Origin: JBBQSN01 sp963825505
Lineage (GTDB): Bacteria; Actinomycetota; Actinomycetes; Actinomycetales; CAWJMD01
Direction of reading: 5' to 3'
NCBI GenBank assembly: GCA_963825505.1
Contig: CAWGTL010000002.1
Coordinates: 159,616 to 223,615, forward strand
Length of the DNA stretch: 64,000 bases
The position numbers and the translations under genes were made by a program. Position 1 is the first letter of the stretch. Each line of letters starts with the position of its first letter. The notes beneath the pieces are model-generated. The model had not been told where the DNA came from, searched no databases, and worked only from the letters and a program-made list of their open reading frames with translations. Of this stretch, positions 17,040 to 28,388 are shown one piece after another.

Positions 17040-18385
17040 GCGGACCTCCTGCTCAGGAGCCGACCGTGCGGCTCGTCGTCGGTGCCGACCCTGCGGCCGG
17101 CGAGCCAGGTGCTGCGCACCACGCCTGAGAGCCGCCGACCCTCGTAGGGAGAGACCGGGTTCCGGTGGTGCAGGTCGTCCGCCCGCACCACGAAGGTCTC
17201 GTCCGGGGCGAGGACGCACAGGTCGGCGTCCGCGCCCACGGCGATCCGGCCCTTGTCACGCAGCCCCGCCAGCGCGGCGGGGCCCTGCGACATCCACCGG
17301 GCCACGTCGGCGAGGTCGTGCCCCCGCTCCCTGGCCGCCGTCCAGACCAGGGGGAGTCCGAGCTGCAGCGAGGCGATGCCGCCCCAGGCGGTGCCGAAGT
17401 CGCCGCTCTCGAACGACTTCAGGTCGCGGGTGCAGGGCGAGTGGTCGGAGACCACGGCGTCGATCGTCCGGTCCGCGAGCGCACCCCACAGCCGGTCGGC
17501 GTTCTCCGCCTCGCGGACGGGCGGGCAGCACTTGAACGCCGTGCCGCCGTCGGGCACCTGCTCGGCCGCGAGGGTCAGGTAGTGCGGGCAGGTCTCGACG
17601 GTCACCGCCGTACCGGCCGCCCGGGCCGCCGCGAGCGAGGGCAGCGCGTCCGCGCTCGACAGGTGCACGACGTGCACCCGGCACCCGGTGCCGGCGGCCG
17701 CCTCGACGAGCCGGCGCACGGCCACGTCCTCCGCGCGCCGCGGGCGGGACTCCAGGAACCGGCGGTAGCTGCGGCCGGACGCGGGGACCGCCGCGTCGAT
17801 CGTCTCCTCGTCCTCGGCGTGGACGACGACCAGGCCGCCGAACGAGGCCACCTCGCGCAGCACCTGCTCGAGCGCCCGGGGCCCCAGGTGCTCGAACTCG
17901 TCGACGCCCGAGGGGAGCAGGAACGCCTTGAAACCGAGCACCCCGGCCTCGTGCAGGGGCCGCAGGTCGGCGAGGTTGCCGGGCACCGCGCCACCCCAGA
18001 AGCCGACGTCGACGTGCACCTTCCCTCGCGCCGCAGCGCGCTTGGCCTGCAGGGCGGGGACGTCCGTGGTCGGGGGGACGCAGTTCAGCGGCATGTCGAC
18101 CAGGGCCGTGACGCCGCCCGCCGCCGCGGCCCGGGTCCCGCTGGCGAAGCCCTCCCACTCGGTGCGCCCGGGCTCGTTCAGGTGGACGTGGGTGTCGACC
18201 AGGCCCGGCATCAGGACGGTGTCGTCGTCGAGGTCGATCACCCGCTCCGCACCGAGGTGGGCGTCGTGCGGCTCCACCGCGGCGACCCTGCCTGCGACCA
18301 CCCCCACGCACCGCGGCCGCTCTCCCTCCGGGGTGACGACCCGGCGCGCGCGGAAGACCACGTCGAGGTCGGGCACGGCCGTCAC
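17036..18385 (-). CDS. allB: Allantoinase
   Basis: A 449-residue cyclic amidohydrolase that opens allantoin to allantoate. Metal ligands appear in LVDTHVHLNEPGRTEWEGF (about residues 60-78), the HAEDEETIDAA and HVVHLSSADALP strands, and the catalytic Asp in VVSDHSPCT. The PLNCVPPTTD segment is typical of allantoinase rather than dihydropyrimidinase. The GTG at 18385 overlaps the DUF6986 stop (GTGA). Flanking allantoicase and uricase genes support the assignment. Confidence 0.95.
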   Translation of the reverse strand: MTAVPDLDVVFRARRVVTPEGERPRCVGVVAGRVAAVEPHDAHLGAERVIDLDDDTVLMPGLVDTHVHLNEPGRTEWEGFASGTRAAAAGGVTALVDMPLNCVPPTTDVPALQAKRAAARGKVHVDVGFWGGAVPGNLADLRPLHEAGVLGFKAFLLPSGVDEFEHLGPRALEQVLREVASFGGLVVVHAEDEETIDAAVPASGRSYRRFLESRPRRAEDVAVRRLVEAAAGTGCRVHVVHLSSADALPSLAAARAAGTAVTVETCPHYLTLAAEQVPDGGTAFKCCPPVREAENADRLWGALADRTIDAVVSDHSPCTRDLKSFESGDFGTAWGGIASLQLGLPLVWTAARERGHDLADVARWMSQGPAALAGLRDKGRIAVGADADLCVLAPDETFVVRADDLHHRNPVSPYEGRRLSGVVRSTWLAGRRVGTDDEPHGRLLSRRSA

Positions 18386-19652
18386 CCCGCCGGCTCACGA
18401 CGGGCCAGGACCGCGAGCCGGTGCCCGTCCGCGCCCGACAGCGCCGTCACCTCGTCGAGATCGACCGCCCCGCAGTCGATCCCGCGCACCAGGAAGTCGG
18501 CGAGCGCGCGCGCCGTCGCGGGCTCGTCCAGCACCCCGGCCCGGTGCTGCCCGAGGTAGTCGCCGAGCCGCCCCGCGGCGGGACGCAGCCCCTCCCGGTA
18601 GAACGCGTAGACCGCCCCGTACCGGCTGACCAGCTGCGCCGGGTGCAGGTCCCAGCCCTGGTAGAAGCCGCGCTCGAGCGAGCGCCGCACCAGTCGCGCG
18701 TGCAGCCGCCAGGCCGAGCGCACCGACTCGCCGTCTCCCACCGGGAGGACGTTCGTCGACCCGTCGCTGAGCCGGACGCCGGTGCCCGCGGAGGCCACCT
18801 GCATCACGGCCTTGGCGTGGTCGGCCGCGGGGTGCTCCATGCTCTGGTACCCGGCGGCGATGCCGCACGCGGCCGAGTAGTCGTAGGTGCCGTAGTGCAG
18901 GCCGGAGCAGCGGCCGCCGGAGGCGTGCACCATCCGGGCCACCAGGGCGGTGCCGTCAGGACCGAGCACCGCCTGCGAGGTCTCGACCTGGATCTCGAAC
19001 CGCAGGGCGTGGGCGGCGAGCCCGTGCGCCTGCTCGAGCCGCTCGCAGACCACCACCATCGCCTCGACCTGGTCGACCGAGGTCACCTTGGGCAGGGTCA
19101 CGACGAAGCCTGCGGGCCAGCCGCCGGCGGCGAGCAGGGTGCCGACGAACCGGTCCAGCGTCCGCAGCGCGCGCCCGCGGGTCGCCCGCTCCAGGCACTT
19201 GAACCGGATCCCGGCGCCTGGCGGTGCGGTGCCTGCCTCGACCGACGCCGCGAGGGCGCGCGCGGCGGCCTCGGCGTCACGGTCCTCGCTCTCGTCGCCC
19301 AGGTCGCCGTAGCCGTCCTCGAAGTCGATCCGCAGGTCCTCGACCGGCTCGCGCCCGAGCTTGCGCACCACCCGCTCCTGGACCGCCTCGGCATCGGCGC
19401 CGGACAGGCCCGCCGGCAGGTCGAGCAGGCCGGCGAGGTCGCGGCCGGGTCCGCCGTGGTCGGCGAGCGCCGCCAGCGCCTGGCTGCCCCAGGCCGGGGC
19501 GAGATCGGCGTGGTAGCGGTCGGCGGGGACGTACACGGTGTGGACCGGCTGGCGGCCGGTGGCGTCTCCGGGGTACCGCTCGTGCAGGTCCCGGTCGGCC
19601 GACGCGAGCCGCGCGTCCAGGTCGGCGCCGAGGGCACCGAGGTCGAGCCCGC

Positions 19653-19656
<4 letters not shown>
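18382..19656 (-). CDS. DUF6986 aldolase/citrate-lyase-like protein
   Basis: A 424-residue protein of the HpcH/HpaI aldolase-like superfamily (DUF6986). Seen are LRIDFEDGYGD, GIRFKCLERATRGRALRTLD, FVVTLPKVTSVDQVEAMVVV, RFEIQVETSQAVLG and LHYGTYDYSAACGI, the last like the active-site loops of TIM-barrel C-C lyases and malyl-CoA lyases. Its function is not established. It lies between malate synthase and allantoinase, overlapping both genes by 4 nt, so a step in the allantoin-to-glyoxylate-to-malate route is plausible. ATG start at 19656. Confidence 0.8.
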
Positions 19657-21256
<1,600 letters not shown>

Positions 21257-21260
<4 letters not shown>

Positions 21261-23635
21261 GGCGTCGCACCTGCCGCGGTGATGTGCTCCGGCCGCACCG
21301 GGACCCGGCGCAGCGCGACCCCGCTCGCCTGGCGGATCGCGGCAGCGACCGCCGGGCCCGAGGAGATGGTGGGTGGCTCGCCGACGCCGCGCAGGCCGTA
21401 GGGGGCGTGCGGGTCGGCGTACTCGAGGACCCGGACCTGCATCGGCGGGACGTCGAGGATCGTGGGGATGAGGTAGTCGGTGAACGAGGGGTTCCTGATC
21501 CTGCCGTCGACCACCACGACCTCCTCCATCAGCGCCAGGCCCATGCCCTGCGTCGACCCGCCCTGGATCTGCCCGACCACGGCGTCGGCGTTGATGGCCC
21601 GTCCGACGTCCTGCGCCGTGTCGAGAGCGACCACCTTGACCAGCCCCAGCTCGACGTCGACGTCGACCACGGCCCGGTGGGCCGAGAACGCGTACTGCAC
21701 GTGCGCCGAGCCCTGACCGGTCTCCGGGTCGACCGGGTAGGTCGGGCGGTGCCGCCACTCGACGGTCTCGTCGACGGCGTCGTCGCCGAGCAGCTCGCCC
21801 AGCTCGGCCACGACCTCGCCGGTCGGCGAGACGATCTCGGCACCGCGCAGCTCGAGCGTGGCGGCGGGCAGACCCGTCCTGCGAGAGGCCTTCTCGAGGA
21901 CGACGGCTCGCACCGCCTCGCAGGCCGCCTTGACCGCGCCCCCGGTCACGTAGGTCTGGCGCGAGGCCGAGGTGGATCCGCCGCTGCCCACCCGGGTGTC
22001 CTTGGGGTGGATCACGACCCGCTCGACACCGAGCTCGGTGCGGCAGATCTGCTGCTCCACCGTGATCAGCCCCTGGCCGACCTCGGCTGCCGCGGTGTGC
22101 ACCGACGCCACCGGCTCGCCGGCGACCACCTCGAGGCGCACCCGCGCGGTCGAGTAGTCGTCGAAGCCCTCCGAGAACCCGACGTTCTTCAGGCTCACCC
22201 CGTAGCCGATGCCGCGGCGCACCCCCTCGCCGTGGGTGGTGTTGGAGACGCCGCCGGGCATCGACCGCAGGTCCGGTGCGTCGGACTCCTCGCGCGGTGG
22301 TGGCAGCGGCAGGTCGCGGACGATCTGCAGCAGCTCGGCCACCGGTGCCGCCGAGTCGATCACCTGACCGGTGATGTTCGTGTCGCCCTCCTCGAGGGCG
22401 TTCAGCCGGCGCAGCTCGACCGGGTCCATCCCGAGCTCGGCCGCCAGCGCGTCCATCACCGCCTCGTGGGCGAAAGCGGCCTGCACGCAACCGAACCCGC
22501 GCATCGCACCGCACGGCGGGTTGTTGGTGTAGACGCCGTAGGCGTCGACGTGCACGTTCGGGACCCGGTACGGGCCGACCGCCATCGTGCCGCCGTTGCC
22601 GACCACGGCGCTGGTCGACGACGCGTACGCCCCTCCGTCGAAGAGGAGCTCGCACCGCGCGTAGACCAGCCGGCCGTCGCGCTCCGCGCCGAACTCGTAC
22701 CGCAGCGACGCCGGGTGCCGGTGCACGTGGCCGAAGAACGACTCCTCCCGCCCGTACGACATCTTCACCGGCCGTCCGGTGTGCATCGCCAGCAGGCAGG
22801 CGTGCACGTGCATCGACAGGTCCTCGCGGCCGCCGAACGCCCCGCCCACACCGGAGAGGGTGAGCCGCACCTTCTCGGCGGGGAGCCCGAGCGCCTGCTG
22901 CACCTGCCGCTGGTCGACGTGCAGCCACTGCGTGGCGACATACAGGTCGACCCCGCCGTCCTCGCCGGGCACCGCGAGCCCGGACTCGGGGCCGAGGAAC
23001 GCCTGGTCCTGCATCCCGACCTCGATCTCGACCGACGCCGTCACGGGGGCGGTCGGGCGGGGGTCGCCGCGGCGCACCTTCAGGTGCCGGATCAGGTTCT
23101 CCCGGTCGTGCACCCGTGGCGACCCGGGGTCGAGGGCGGCACGCGGGTCGGTGACGGCCGGAAGCTCCTCGTAGGTGACGACCACCTTGCGCGCCGCCCG
23201 CCGGGCCACCTCGGGGTGGTCGGCCGCGACCAGCACCACCGGCTGGCCCTCGTAGTGCACGACCCCGTCGGCGAGCACCGGCTGGTCCTGGTGCTCGAGG
23301 CCGACCGCGTTGGTGCCCGGCACGTCGTCCGCGGTGAGCACCGCTGCCACGCCCGGCACGGCCAGCGCCGGTCCGACGTCGACCGAGACGATGCGCGCAC
23401 GCGGGTGCGGGCTGCGCAGCGTGACGCCCCAGAGCATGTCGCCCATCCACAGGTCCGACGCGAAGGCGAACGCCCCCGTCACCTTGAGGGTCCCGTCGGG
23501 TCGCTGGGGGCTGTCGCCGACCTTGCCGTCGCCGCGGGAGTCGGTGCGGTCGGGCGCCCCGGTCGGCACGCGCGTCCGGGTGCCGGCCACCACGTCCACC
23601 GCCTCGTCCACCACCTCGGTCACGGGGTCGCTCAT
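21257..23635 (-). CDS. Xanthine dehydrogenase-type molybdopterin subunit
   Basis: A 792-residue molybdenum hydroxylase large subunit. It has RPDGTLKVTGAFAFASDLWM, the Mo-pterin loop GVGGAFGGREDLSM, RNGG-equivalent MRGFGCVQAAFAHE, AAEVGQGLITVEQQ and the catalytic Glu in LRGVGEPPTISSGPAVAAA. These fit the xanthine/purine hydroxylase branch (PucD/XdhB). ATG start at 23635. Together with the separate 2Fe-2S and FAD subunits it forms the three-subunit enzyme that oxidises hypoxanthine and xanthine to urate. Substrate is inferred from the operon. Confidence 0.93.
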
Positions 23636-25011
23636 CGGGCCCTCGCCACCAGGTCGCGGTGCGCCGCAGCGGTCTCGAGCGCGAGGGCGTCCTCGTCGAC
23701 CGTGCGCAACCGGCCCTTCTCGACCACCACCCTGCCGTCGACCAGCAGCAGCTCCAGCGGCGGCGGCGAGCCCAGGACGAGGGCGGCGACGGGGTCGGCG
23801 ACGTCGGCGTGGGCCAGCGTGTCGAGCCGCCACAGCGCGAGGTCGGCGAGCTTCCCCGGCTCGAGCGAGCCGATCTCGTCCCCGCGCCCCAGCACGGCGG
23901 CGCCGCCGAGAGTCGCCATCTCGAGCGCGTCCCGCACAGTGAGCGCCTGCGGCCCGCCGCGGGCACGGGCGAACAGCAGGGCGTGACGCACCTCCTCGAG
24001 GAGGCTGGAGGCCTCGTTGCTCGCAGCGCCGTCGACGCCGAGCCCGACCGGGACGCCGGCGTCGCGCAGGCCGCGGGTCCGTGCGATCCCCGCGCCGAGC
24101 CGGGCGTTGGACGACGGGCAGTGCGCCACACCGGTTCCGGTGGAGCCCATCCGTCGCACGGCGCTGTCGTCGAGGTGCACCGCGTGGGCGAACCAGACGT
24201 CGTCGCCGAGCCACCCGAGGCTCTCCACGTAGTCGAGCGGGCCGCACCCGAACCGCTCCCGGCAGAACTCGTCCTCGTCCGTCGTCTCGGCGAGGTGGGT
24301 GTGCAGGCGCACCCCGAGCCGACGGGCGAGAGCGGCCGACGCGCTCATCAGCTCGCCGGTGACCGAGAACGGCGAGCAGGGAGCCAGCGCGAGCCGCAGC
24401 ATCGACCCCGACGACGGGTCGTGCCACCGCGCGACGGCCTCCTCGCTGGCCGCCAGCACGGCGTCGCGGTCCTCCACGACCTCGTCCGGGGGCAGGCCAC
24501 CCGAGCTGCGTCCGAGGTCCATCGAGCCGCGGCACGGGTGGAACCGCAGACCGACCGCCGCGGCCGCGCCGATCGTGGCGCCCAGGACGTCCCCGCCGTC
24601 GCGGGGGAAGACGTAGTGGTGGTCGGTGCTGCTCGTGCAACCGCTCAGGGCCAGCCGCGACAGCGCGCCGCGCGCCGCGACGTCGACCGTGGCGGCGTCG
24701 ATCCCCGCCCACACCGGGTACAGCGCGGTGAGCCACCCGAACAGCGTGTCGTCGACCGCCATGCCGCGCGTCGCCCACTGGTAGAGGTGGTGGTGGGTGT
24801 TGACCAGGCCCGGCGTGAGCAGGCAGCCGCGGCCGTCGACGACGACGGCTCCCTCGACGACGGGCGCCCGGCCCTCGCCGACCGACTCGATCAGGTTGCC
24901 GCGCACGACCACGTGACCGGTGGCGTGCTCGGTGCGGGTGGGGTCCATCGTCACGACCGCGCAGCCGTCGACGACCGTCACCGCGGCGTCTCCGGGCGCG
25001 GTCACGGTCAC
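23632..25011 (-). CDS. 8-oxoguanine deaminase-type amidohydrolase
   Basis: A 459-residue metal-dependent amidohydrolase. LVNTHHHLYQWATRG carries the HxH ligands, then SGCTSSTDHHYVFP, RLHTHLAETTDEDEF, FAHAVHLDD and GVDGAASNEASSLL with the metal Asp. These segments match 8-oxoguanine deaminases, which release urate and ammonia from 8-oxoguanine; guanine or atrazine-type deamination are alternatives. The GTG at 25011 overlaps the 2Fe-2S subunit stop (GTGA) and is preferred to the in-frame GTG at 25005. It feeds the same pathway as its neighbours. Confidence 0.85.
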   Translation of the reverse strand: MTVTAPGDAAVTVVDGCAVVTMDPTRTEHATGHVVVRGNLIESVGEGRAPVVEGAVVVDGRGCLLTPGLVNTHHHLYQWATRGMAVDDTLFGWLTALYPVWAGIDAATVDVAARGALSRLALSGCTSSTDHHYVFPRDGGDVLGATIGAAAAVGLRFHPCRGSMDLGRSSGGLPPDEVVEDRDAVLAASEEAVARWHDPSSGSMLRLALAPCSPFSVTGELMSASAALARRLGVRLHTHLAETTDEDEFCRERFGCGPLDYVESLGWLGDDVWFAHAVHLDDSAVRRMGSTGTGVAHCPSSNARLGAGIARTRGLRDAGVPVGLGVDGAASNEASSLLEEVRHALLFARARGGPQALTVRDALEMATLGGAAVLGRGDEIGSLEPGKLADLALWRLDTLAHADVADPVAALVLGSPPPLELLLVDGRVVVEKGRLRTVDEDALALETAAAHRDLVARAR

Positions 25012-25484
25012 GGCCGGTCCTCGGCGACCAGGTCGGCGGCGAGCCTGACCGCGTCCAGGATCTTCTCGTACCCCGTGCAGCGGCACAGGTTGCCGGCCAG
25101 CGCCTCGCGGATCTCGGGGTCGCTCGGACGCGGGTCGCGCGCGAGGAGGTCGTGCGTCGCCACCAGCAGGCCGGGCGTGCAGAAGCCGCACTGGACGGCG
25201 CCCGCCTGCACGAACGCACGCTGCACGGCGTGCAGGTCCGGCCCCGACGCGAGGCCCTCGACGGTCACCACCTCGCGTCCCTGGGCCTGACCGGCCGCCA
25301 CCAGGCAGGAGCAGACCGGCAGTCCGTCCAGGTACACCGTGCAGGAACCGCACTCGCCCTGCTCGCAGGCGTTCTTGGTGCCCGGCAGGCCCAGGCGCTC
25401 GCGCAGCGCGTACATCAGGCTCTCGCCCTCCCAGACGTCGTCGAGGTGGCGCTCGGTGCCGTTGACGATCACGGTGACGCGCAC
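25008..25484 (-). CDS. Xanthine dehydrogenase-type 2Fe-2S subunit
   Basis: A 158-residue small subunit carrying two [2Fe-2S] clusters. The plant-type cluster Cys are in NACEQGECGSCTVYLDGLPVC (split over 20-plus residues around position 40-60). The second set lies in QCGFCTPGLLVA and LAGNLCRCTGYEKIL. All eight expected Cys are present. It transfers electrons from the Mo centre to the FAD subunit. GTG start at 25484, one base after the FAD-subunit stop region, in the same operon. Confidence 0.95.
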   Translation of the reverse strand: MRVTVIVNGTERHLDDVWEGESLMYALRERLGLPGTKNACEQGECGSCTVYLDGLPVCSCLVAAGQAQGREVVTVEGLASGPDLHAVQRAFVQAGAVQCGFCTPGLLVATHDLLARDPRPSDPEIREALAGNLCRCTGYEKILDAVRLAADLVAEDRP

Positions 25485-25485
25485 G

Positions 25486-26355
25486 TCAGGCCGCCCTGCG
25501 GTAGTCGTCCCAGGCCCAGGTGAGGGTCCGGCGGGCCATGACCTGCAGCGCGTGCACGCGGTACGCGGCGGTCCCGCGCACGTCGTCGATCGGCGCCGCG
25601 GCAGCGGCGACGCGTTCGCCGAACGCCTGCGCCAGCGCCGGCGGGAGCTCGCCGCGGGACTCCCACAGGCCGGCGGCCTCGAGCTCTCCGGCGGCGAACG
25701 ACTCGGCCTCGACCGCCCGGCGCGGGGTGGGTGCCGCCGAGCCGATGCCGGTGCCCACGGCTCCCCGGTGCGGGTGCAGGGCCAGGGCGAAGGAGGACAC
25801 CGCGATCACCATCGCGTTGCGGGTCCCGATCTTGCTGAACTGCTGCGGCCCCGACGGCGGGGCGACCAGGACCGCGGCGATCAGCTCGTCCGGCTCGAGG
25901 ACGTTGCGCTTGACCCCGGTGAAGAACTCCTCGACCGGGACCGCGCGGGACCCGCGGACCGACTCGACCACGACGACGGCGAACGCGGCCAGGAGGGGAG
26001 GGTGCGCGTCGCCGGCCGGGGACGCCGAGCCCAGGTTGCCCCCGACGGTGCCGCGGTTGCGGATCTGCGGGGACCCCACCGTCCGGGACGCCATCGCCAG
26101 ACCCGGCAGCCGGGTGCCCAGCTCGGAGATGGTGCGGGCGTAGGTGACGCCCGCACCGATCCGGACGCGGCCCGCCTCCTCGTCCCAGGTCGCCAGGGAG
26201 TCGACGCGGGTGAGGTCGAGCAGCGCGGACGGCCGGCGGGTGTCGAAGTTGAGCTCGACCATGAGGTCGGTGCCGCCGCAGACGGGCACGGCAGCGGGGT
26301 GCGCCGCCTTGGCCGCGAGCGCGTCGGCCCAGGTCGTCGGCTGCAGGAAGTCCAT
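25486..26355 (-). CDS. Xanthine dehydrogenase-type FAD subunit
   Basis: A 289-residue FAD-binding subunit of a molybdenum hydroxylase. PVCGGTDLMVELN and IRNRGTVGGNLGSASPAGD are the two FAD-pyrophosphate loops, and the C-terminal CO-dehydrogenase-flavoprotein domain follows. The ATG at 26355 has GGGAGGTGGG directly upstream and is preferred to a GTG-type start nine codons earlier. A 68-bp gap separates it from uricase, the largest break in the gene run, so a secondary promoter could lie here; none is obvious. Confidence 0.93.
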   Translation of the reverse strand: MDFLQPTTWADALAAKAAHPAAVPVCGGTDLMVELNFDTRRPSALLDLTRVDSLATWDEEAGRVRIGAGVTYARTISELGTRLPGLAMASRTVGSPQIRNRGTVGGNLGSASPAGDAHPPLLAAFAVVVVESVRGSRAVPVEEFFTGVKRNVLEPDELIAAVLVAPPSGPQQFSKIGTRNAMVIAVSSFALALHPHRGAVGTGIGSAAPTPRRAVEAESFAAGELEAAGLWESRGELPPALAQAFGERVAAAAAPIDDVRGTAAYRVHALQVMARRTLTWAWDDYRRAA

Positions 26356-26423
26356 CCCACCTCCCACTCGCTCCCACTGCACGGCGCTGCGTCGCGCCGT
26401 CGCCCCACTCTAGGTTCGTGCCG

Positions 26424-27305
26424 TCAACCGGTGGGGCCGTCCGCGTGGTCGTCCCGGGTGACGGTGCACTCGATGAGCCCGTAGGGCCGGTCGGCCGCGT
26501 GGAACACCTCGCCGGGGTTGTCGAGGCCGAACGGGGACAGGTCGGCCAGGAGGTGGTGCCGGTTCGGCGCCGACAGGCTGATCCGGGCGAGCTCCGGGTG
26601 GGCCTCGAGCACGGCGCTGCCCATCGACCACAGCGTCTGCTGGAGCGCGAGGCTGTGCACCACCGCGAACTGCTCGACCAGGATCCGGCGGACGTCGCTC
26701 CAGGCCGCGCCCCAGTCGACGTCGGTCCCGACGTGCTCCCACTCGGCGACCAGCGAGGTCGCGAGCACGCGGTCGGTGGTCTCCGGCAGGGTCGTGTAGC
26801 GGTCGACCAGGAAGCCGTGGAACTCCGACCCGGTCGATTTCAGCAGCACCAGGTCCTTCAGGCCGGAGACCACGCCGGCCCGCACCCCGGACCCGGACGC
26901 CTCGACCGTGGCCGTGGCCGTGCGGACCTCCTGCTGGCACCGCACCCAGGTGTGGTCGTGCGGGACGCCGTCGACGGTGACCCGCTCCCAGGAGTACTCC
27001 TCGACGTCGACGCGCGCTCCCTCGACCGGCTCGACGTCGTCGACGAAGTGCCGGGCCAGGTCGAGCGCGTACTGCTCGATCTGGTCGATCCCCTTCTCCT
27101 TGGCGAAGGCGAAGCAGGTGTTCTTCTGCGAGTCGGTGGGCAGCACGCGCGCCTGGTCGCCGGCGACGTGGGCGGCGGAGAAGTCGCCACGCAAGGAGGT
27201 CGAGACGTTGACGTCGCGGATCTCGTGCCGGGGCGAGTCGCGGTACACCCTCACGACCCGGGTCTCCGCCTTGCCGTACCGGTTGGCGCCGAGCACGATC
27301 CCCAC
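26424..27305 (-). CDS. pucL: Urate oxidase (uricase)
   Basis: A 293-residue uricase that oxidises urate to 5-hydroxyisourate. It starts VGIVLGANRYGKAETRVVRV, contains HEIRDVNVSTSLRGDFSAAH, DSQKNTCFAFAKEKGI, KSTGSEFHGFLVDRYTTL and the C-terminal LSAPNRHHLLADLSPFGLDN, all typical T-fold uricase positions. The GTG at 27305 lies just after the uraH stop; a longer open frame to 27587 underlies uraH in another frame and is rejected. Its product is handled by the two preceding genes. Confidence 0.95.
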   Translation of the reverse strand: MGIVLGANRYGKAETRVVRVYRDSPRHEIRDVNVSTSLRGDFSAAHVAGDQARVLPTDSQKNTCFAFAKEKGIDQIEQYALDLARHFVDDVEPVEGARVDVEEYSWERVTVDGVPHDHTWVRCQQEVRTATATVEASGSGVRAGVVSGLKDLVLLKSTGSEFHGFLVDRYTTLPETTDRVLATSLVAEWEHVGTDVDWGAAWSDVRRILVEQFAVVHSLALQQTLWSMGSAVLEAHPELARISLSAPNRHHLLADLSPFGLDNPGEVFHAADRPYGLIECTVTRDDHADGPTG

Positions 27306-27306
27306 C

Positions 27307-27633
27307 TCAGGACCCCCGGTACGTCGAGTAGGCGAACGGTGCCAGCAGCAGCGGCAGGTGGTGGTGCGGCCGGCCGTCGTCCAGGCGCGCCGTGACGACG
27401 ACCTCGGGGTAGAAGCAGGCGCGGTCCTCGGCAGCGGCCCAGGCGGCGGTGTCGAAGGTGAGGCGGTACGTCCCCGGGGCGAGCCGTTCCGGTCCCAGCG
27501 CGGTGGCCCGGCCGTCGTCGTCGGTGACGTCGTCCGCCACGAGCACCGGCCCGCCGGGGTCGACCCGCTCGAGCCGCACGGGGACACCGCGCGCCGGCCC
27601 GCCCCTCGCGGTGTCCAGGACGTGGGTCGTCAC
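27307..27633 (-). CDS. uraH: 5-hydroxyisourate hydrolase
   Basis: A 108-residue transthyretin-like hydrolase turning 5-hydroxyisourate into OHCU. The N-terminal VTTHVLDTARGGPARGVPV and the C-terminal FAYSTYRGS (family signature YRGS) are intact, and HHHLPLLLAPF lies near the end. I place the start at the GTG whose bases overlap the uraD TGA (27630-27633, GTGA), in keeping with the rest of the operon; a GTG at 27645 would add four residues. Confidence 0.93.
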   Translation of the reverse strand: MTTHVLDTARGGPARGVPVRLERVDPGGPVLVADDVTDDDGRATALGPERLAPGTYRLTFDTAAWAAAEDRACFYPEVVVTARLDDGRPHHHLPLLLAPFAYSTYRGS

Positions 27634-28160
27634 CGCGCTGACCACGTGTCGGCCTCCTCCAGCAGGCGTTCGAGCCGGATCCGGTTGATCCGGCCCAGCT
27701 CCTGGCGCACCACCTGGCGCTCCTCCCGCGGACCGTTGCCGAGCCGCTCGCGCAGGATCTCGAGCAGCTCCTCGCCGCTGCGCCCGGTGGCGCAGACGAG
27801 GTACACGTGACCGAACCGCTCCTCGTAGGCGCGGTTGCCCTCGGCGAGGGCCGCCAGCGTCCCGACCGCGGCATCGGTCACGCCGCTCTGCTCCCGCCGG
27901 GACTGCGCGCCGCCCGGACCCGACGGTCGCTCGCCGATGCGGGGGTGGCCCGCCAGCGCGTCGTCCAGGTCGCCCTCGTCCAGGCGGATCAGCTCGACGT
28001 CCGCCGCCGCGAGCAGGTCGTCGGCGGACCCGTACGGTCGCCCGGCCGCGAGCCGCGAGGCCCACACGGAGGAGGAGCAGCACGTGCGCAGCAACGACTC
28101 CGCGTCCTGCGCCGGCAGGGCGTTCAGGGCCAGCAGGGCGTCGCTCGTCGGACGTCCCAT
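27630..28160 (-). CDS. uraD: OHCU decarboxylase
   Basis: A 176-residue OHCU decarboxylase producing (S)-allantoin. The catalytic His is in LAGHPRIGERP, and NRAYEERFGHVYLVCATGRS is the second signature. ATG at 28160 with GGGGAGGCAGCC upstream. This is the first gene of the minus-strand purine-catabolism run. The 228 bp between it and the next upstream gene show no clear promoter or operator; the regulator of the cluster is not in this window. Confidence 0.95.
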   Translation of the reverse strand: MGRPTSDALLALNALPAQDAESLLRTCCSSSVWASRLAAGRPYGSADDLLAAADVELIRLDEGDLDDALAGHPRIGERPSGPGGAQSRREQSGVTDAAVGTLAALAEGNRAYEERFGHVYLVCATGRSGEELLEILRERLGNGPREERQVVRQELGRINRIRLERLLEEADTWSAR

Positions 28161-28388
28161 CGGCTGCCTCCCCGTCGTCGAGCCCGGACGCACACTCTGC
28201 CGTGCCCGGCCCCGGATGTCTCCCCTCCCGGCGGCGACGGTGGGGGCCGGACGTGAAGAGACCGGGACCCGATCACGGGTCCCCGCCTCGGTTCCCAGCC
28301 CGTCCGGCCTCCACGCTGCTCGCCCTCGGGACCCACGACCGGCTCGACGTGTTGAGCCGTCGGCACGTCGCCCCTGCCGCTCGGCGGG

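Noticed and set aside
28161..28388. A possible promoter/operator upstream of uraD
   Set aside because: No convincing -10/-35 or palindrome could be singled out in this GC-rich stretch.
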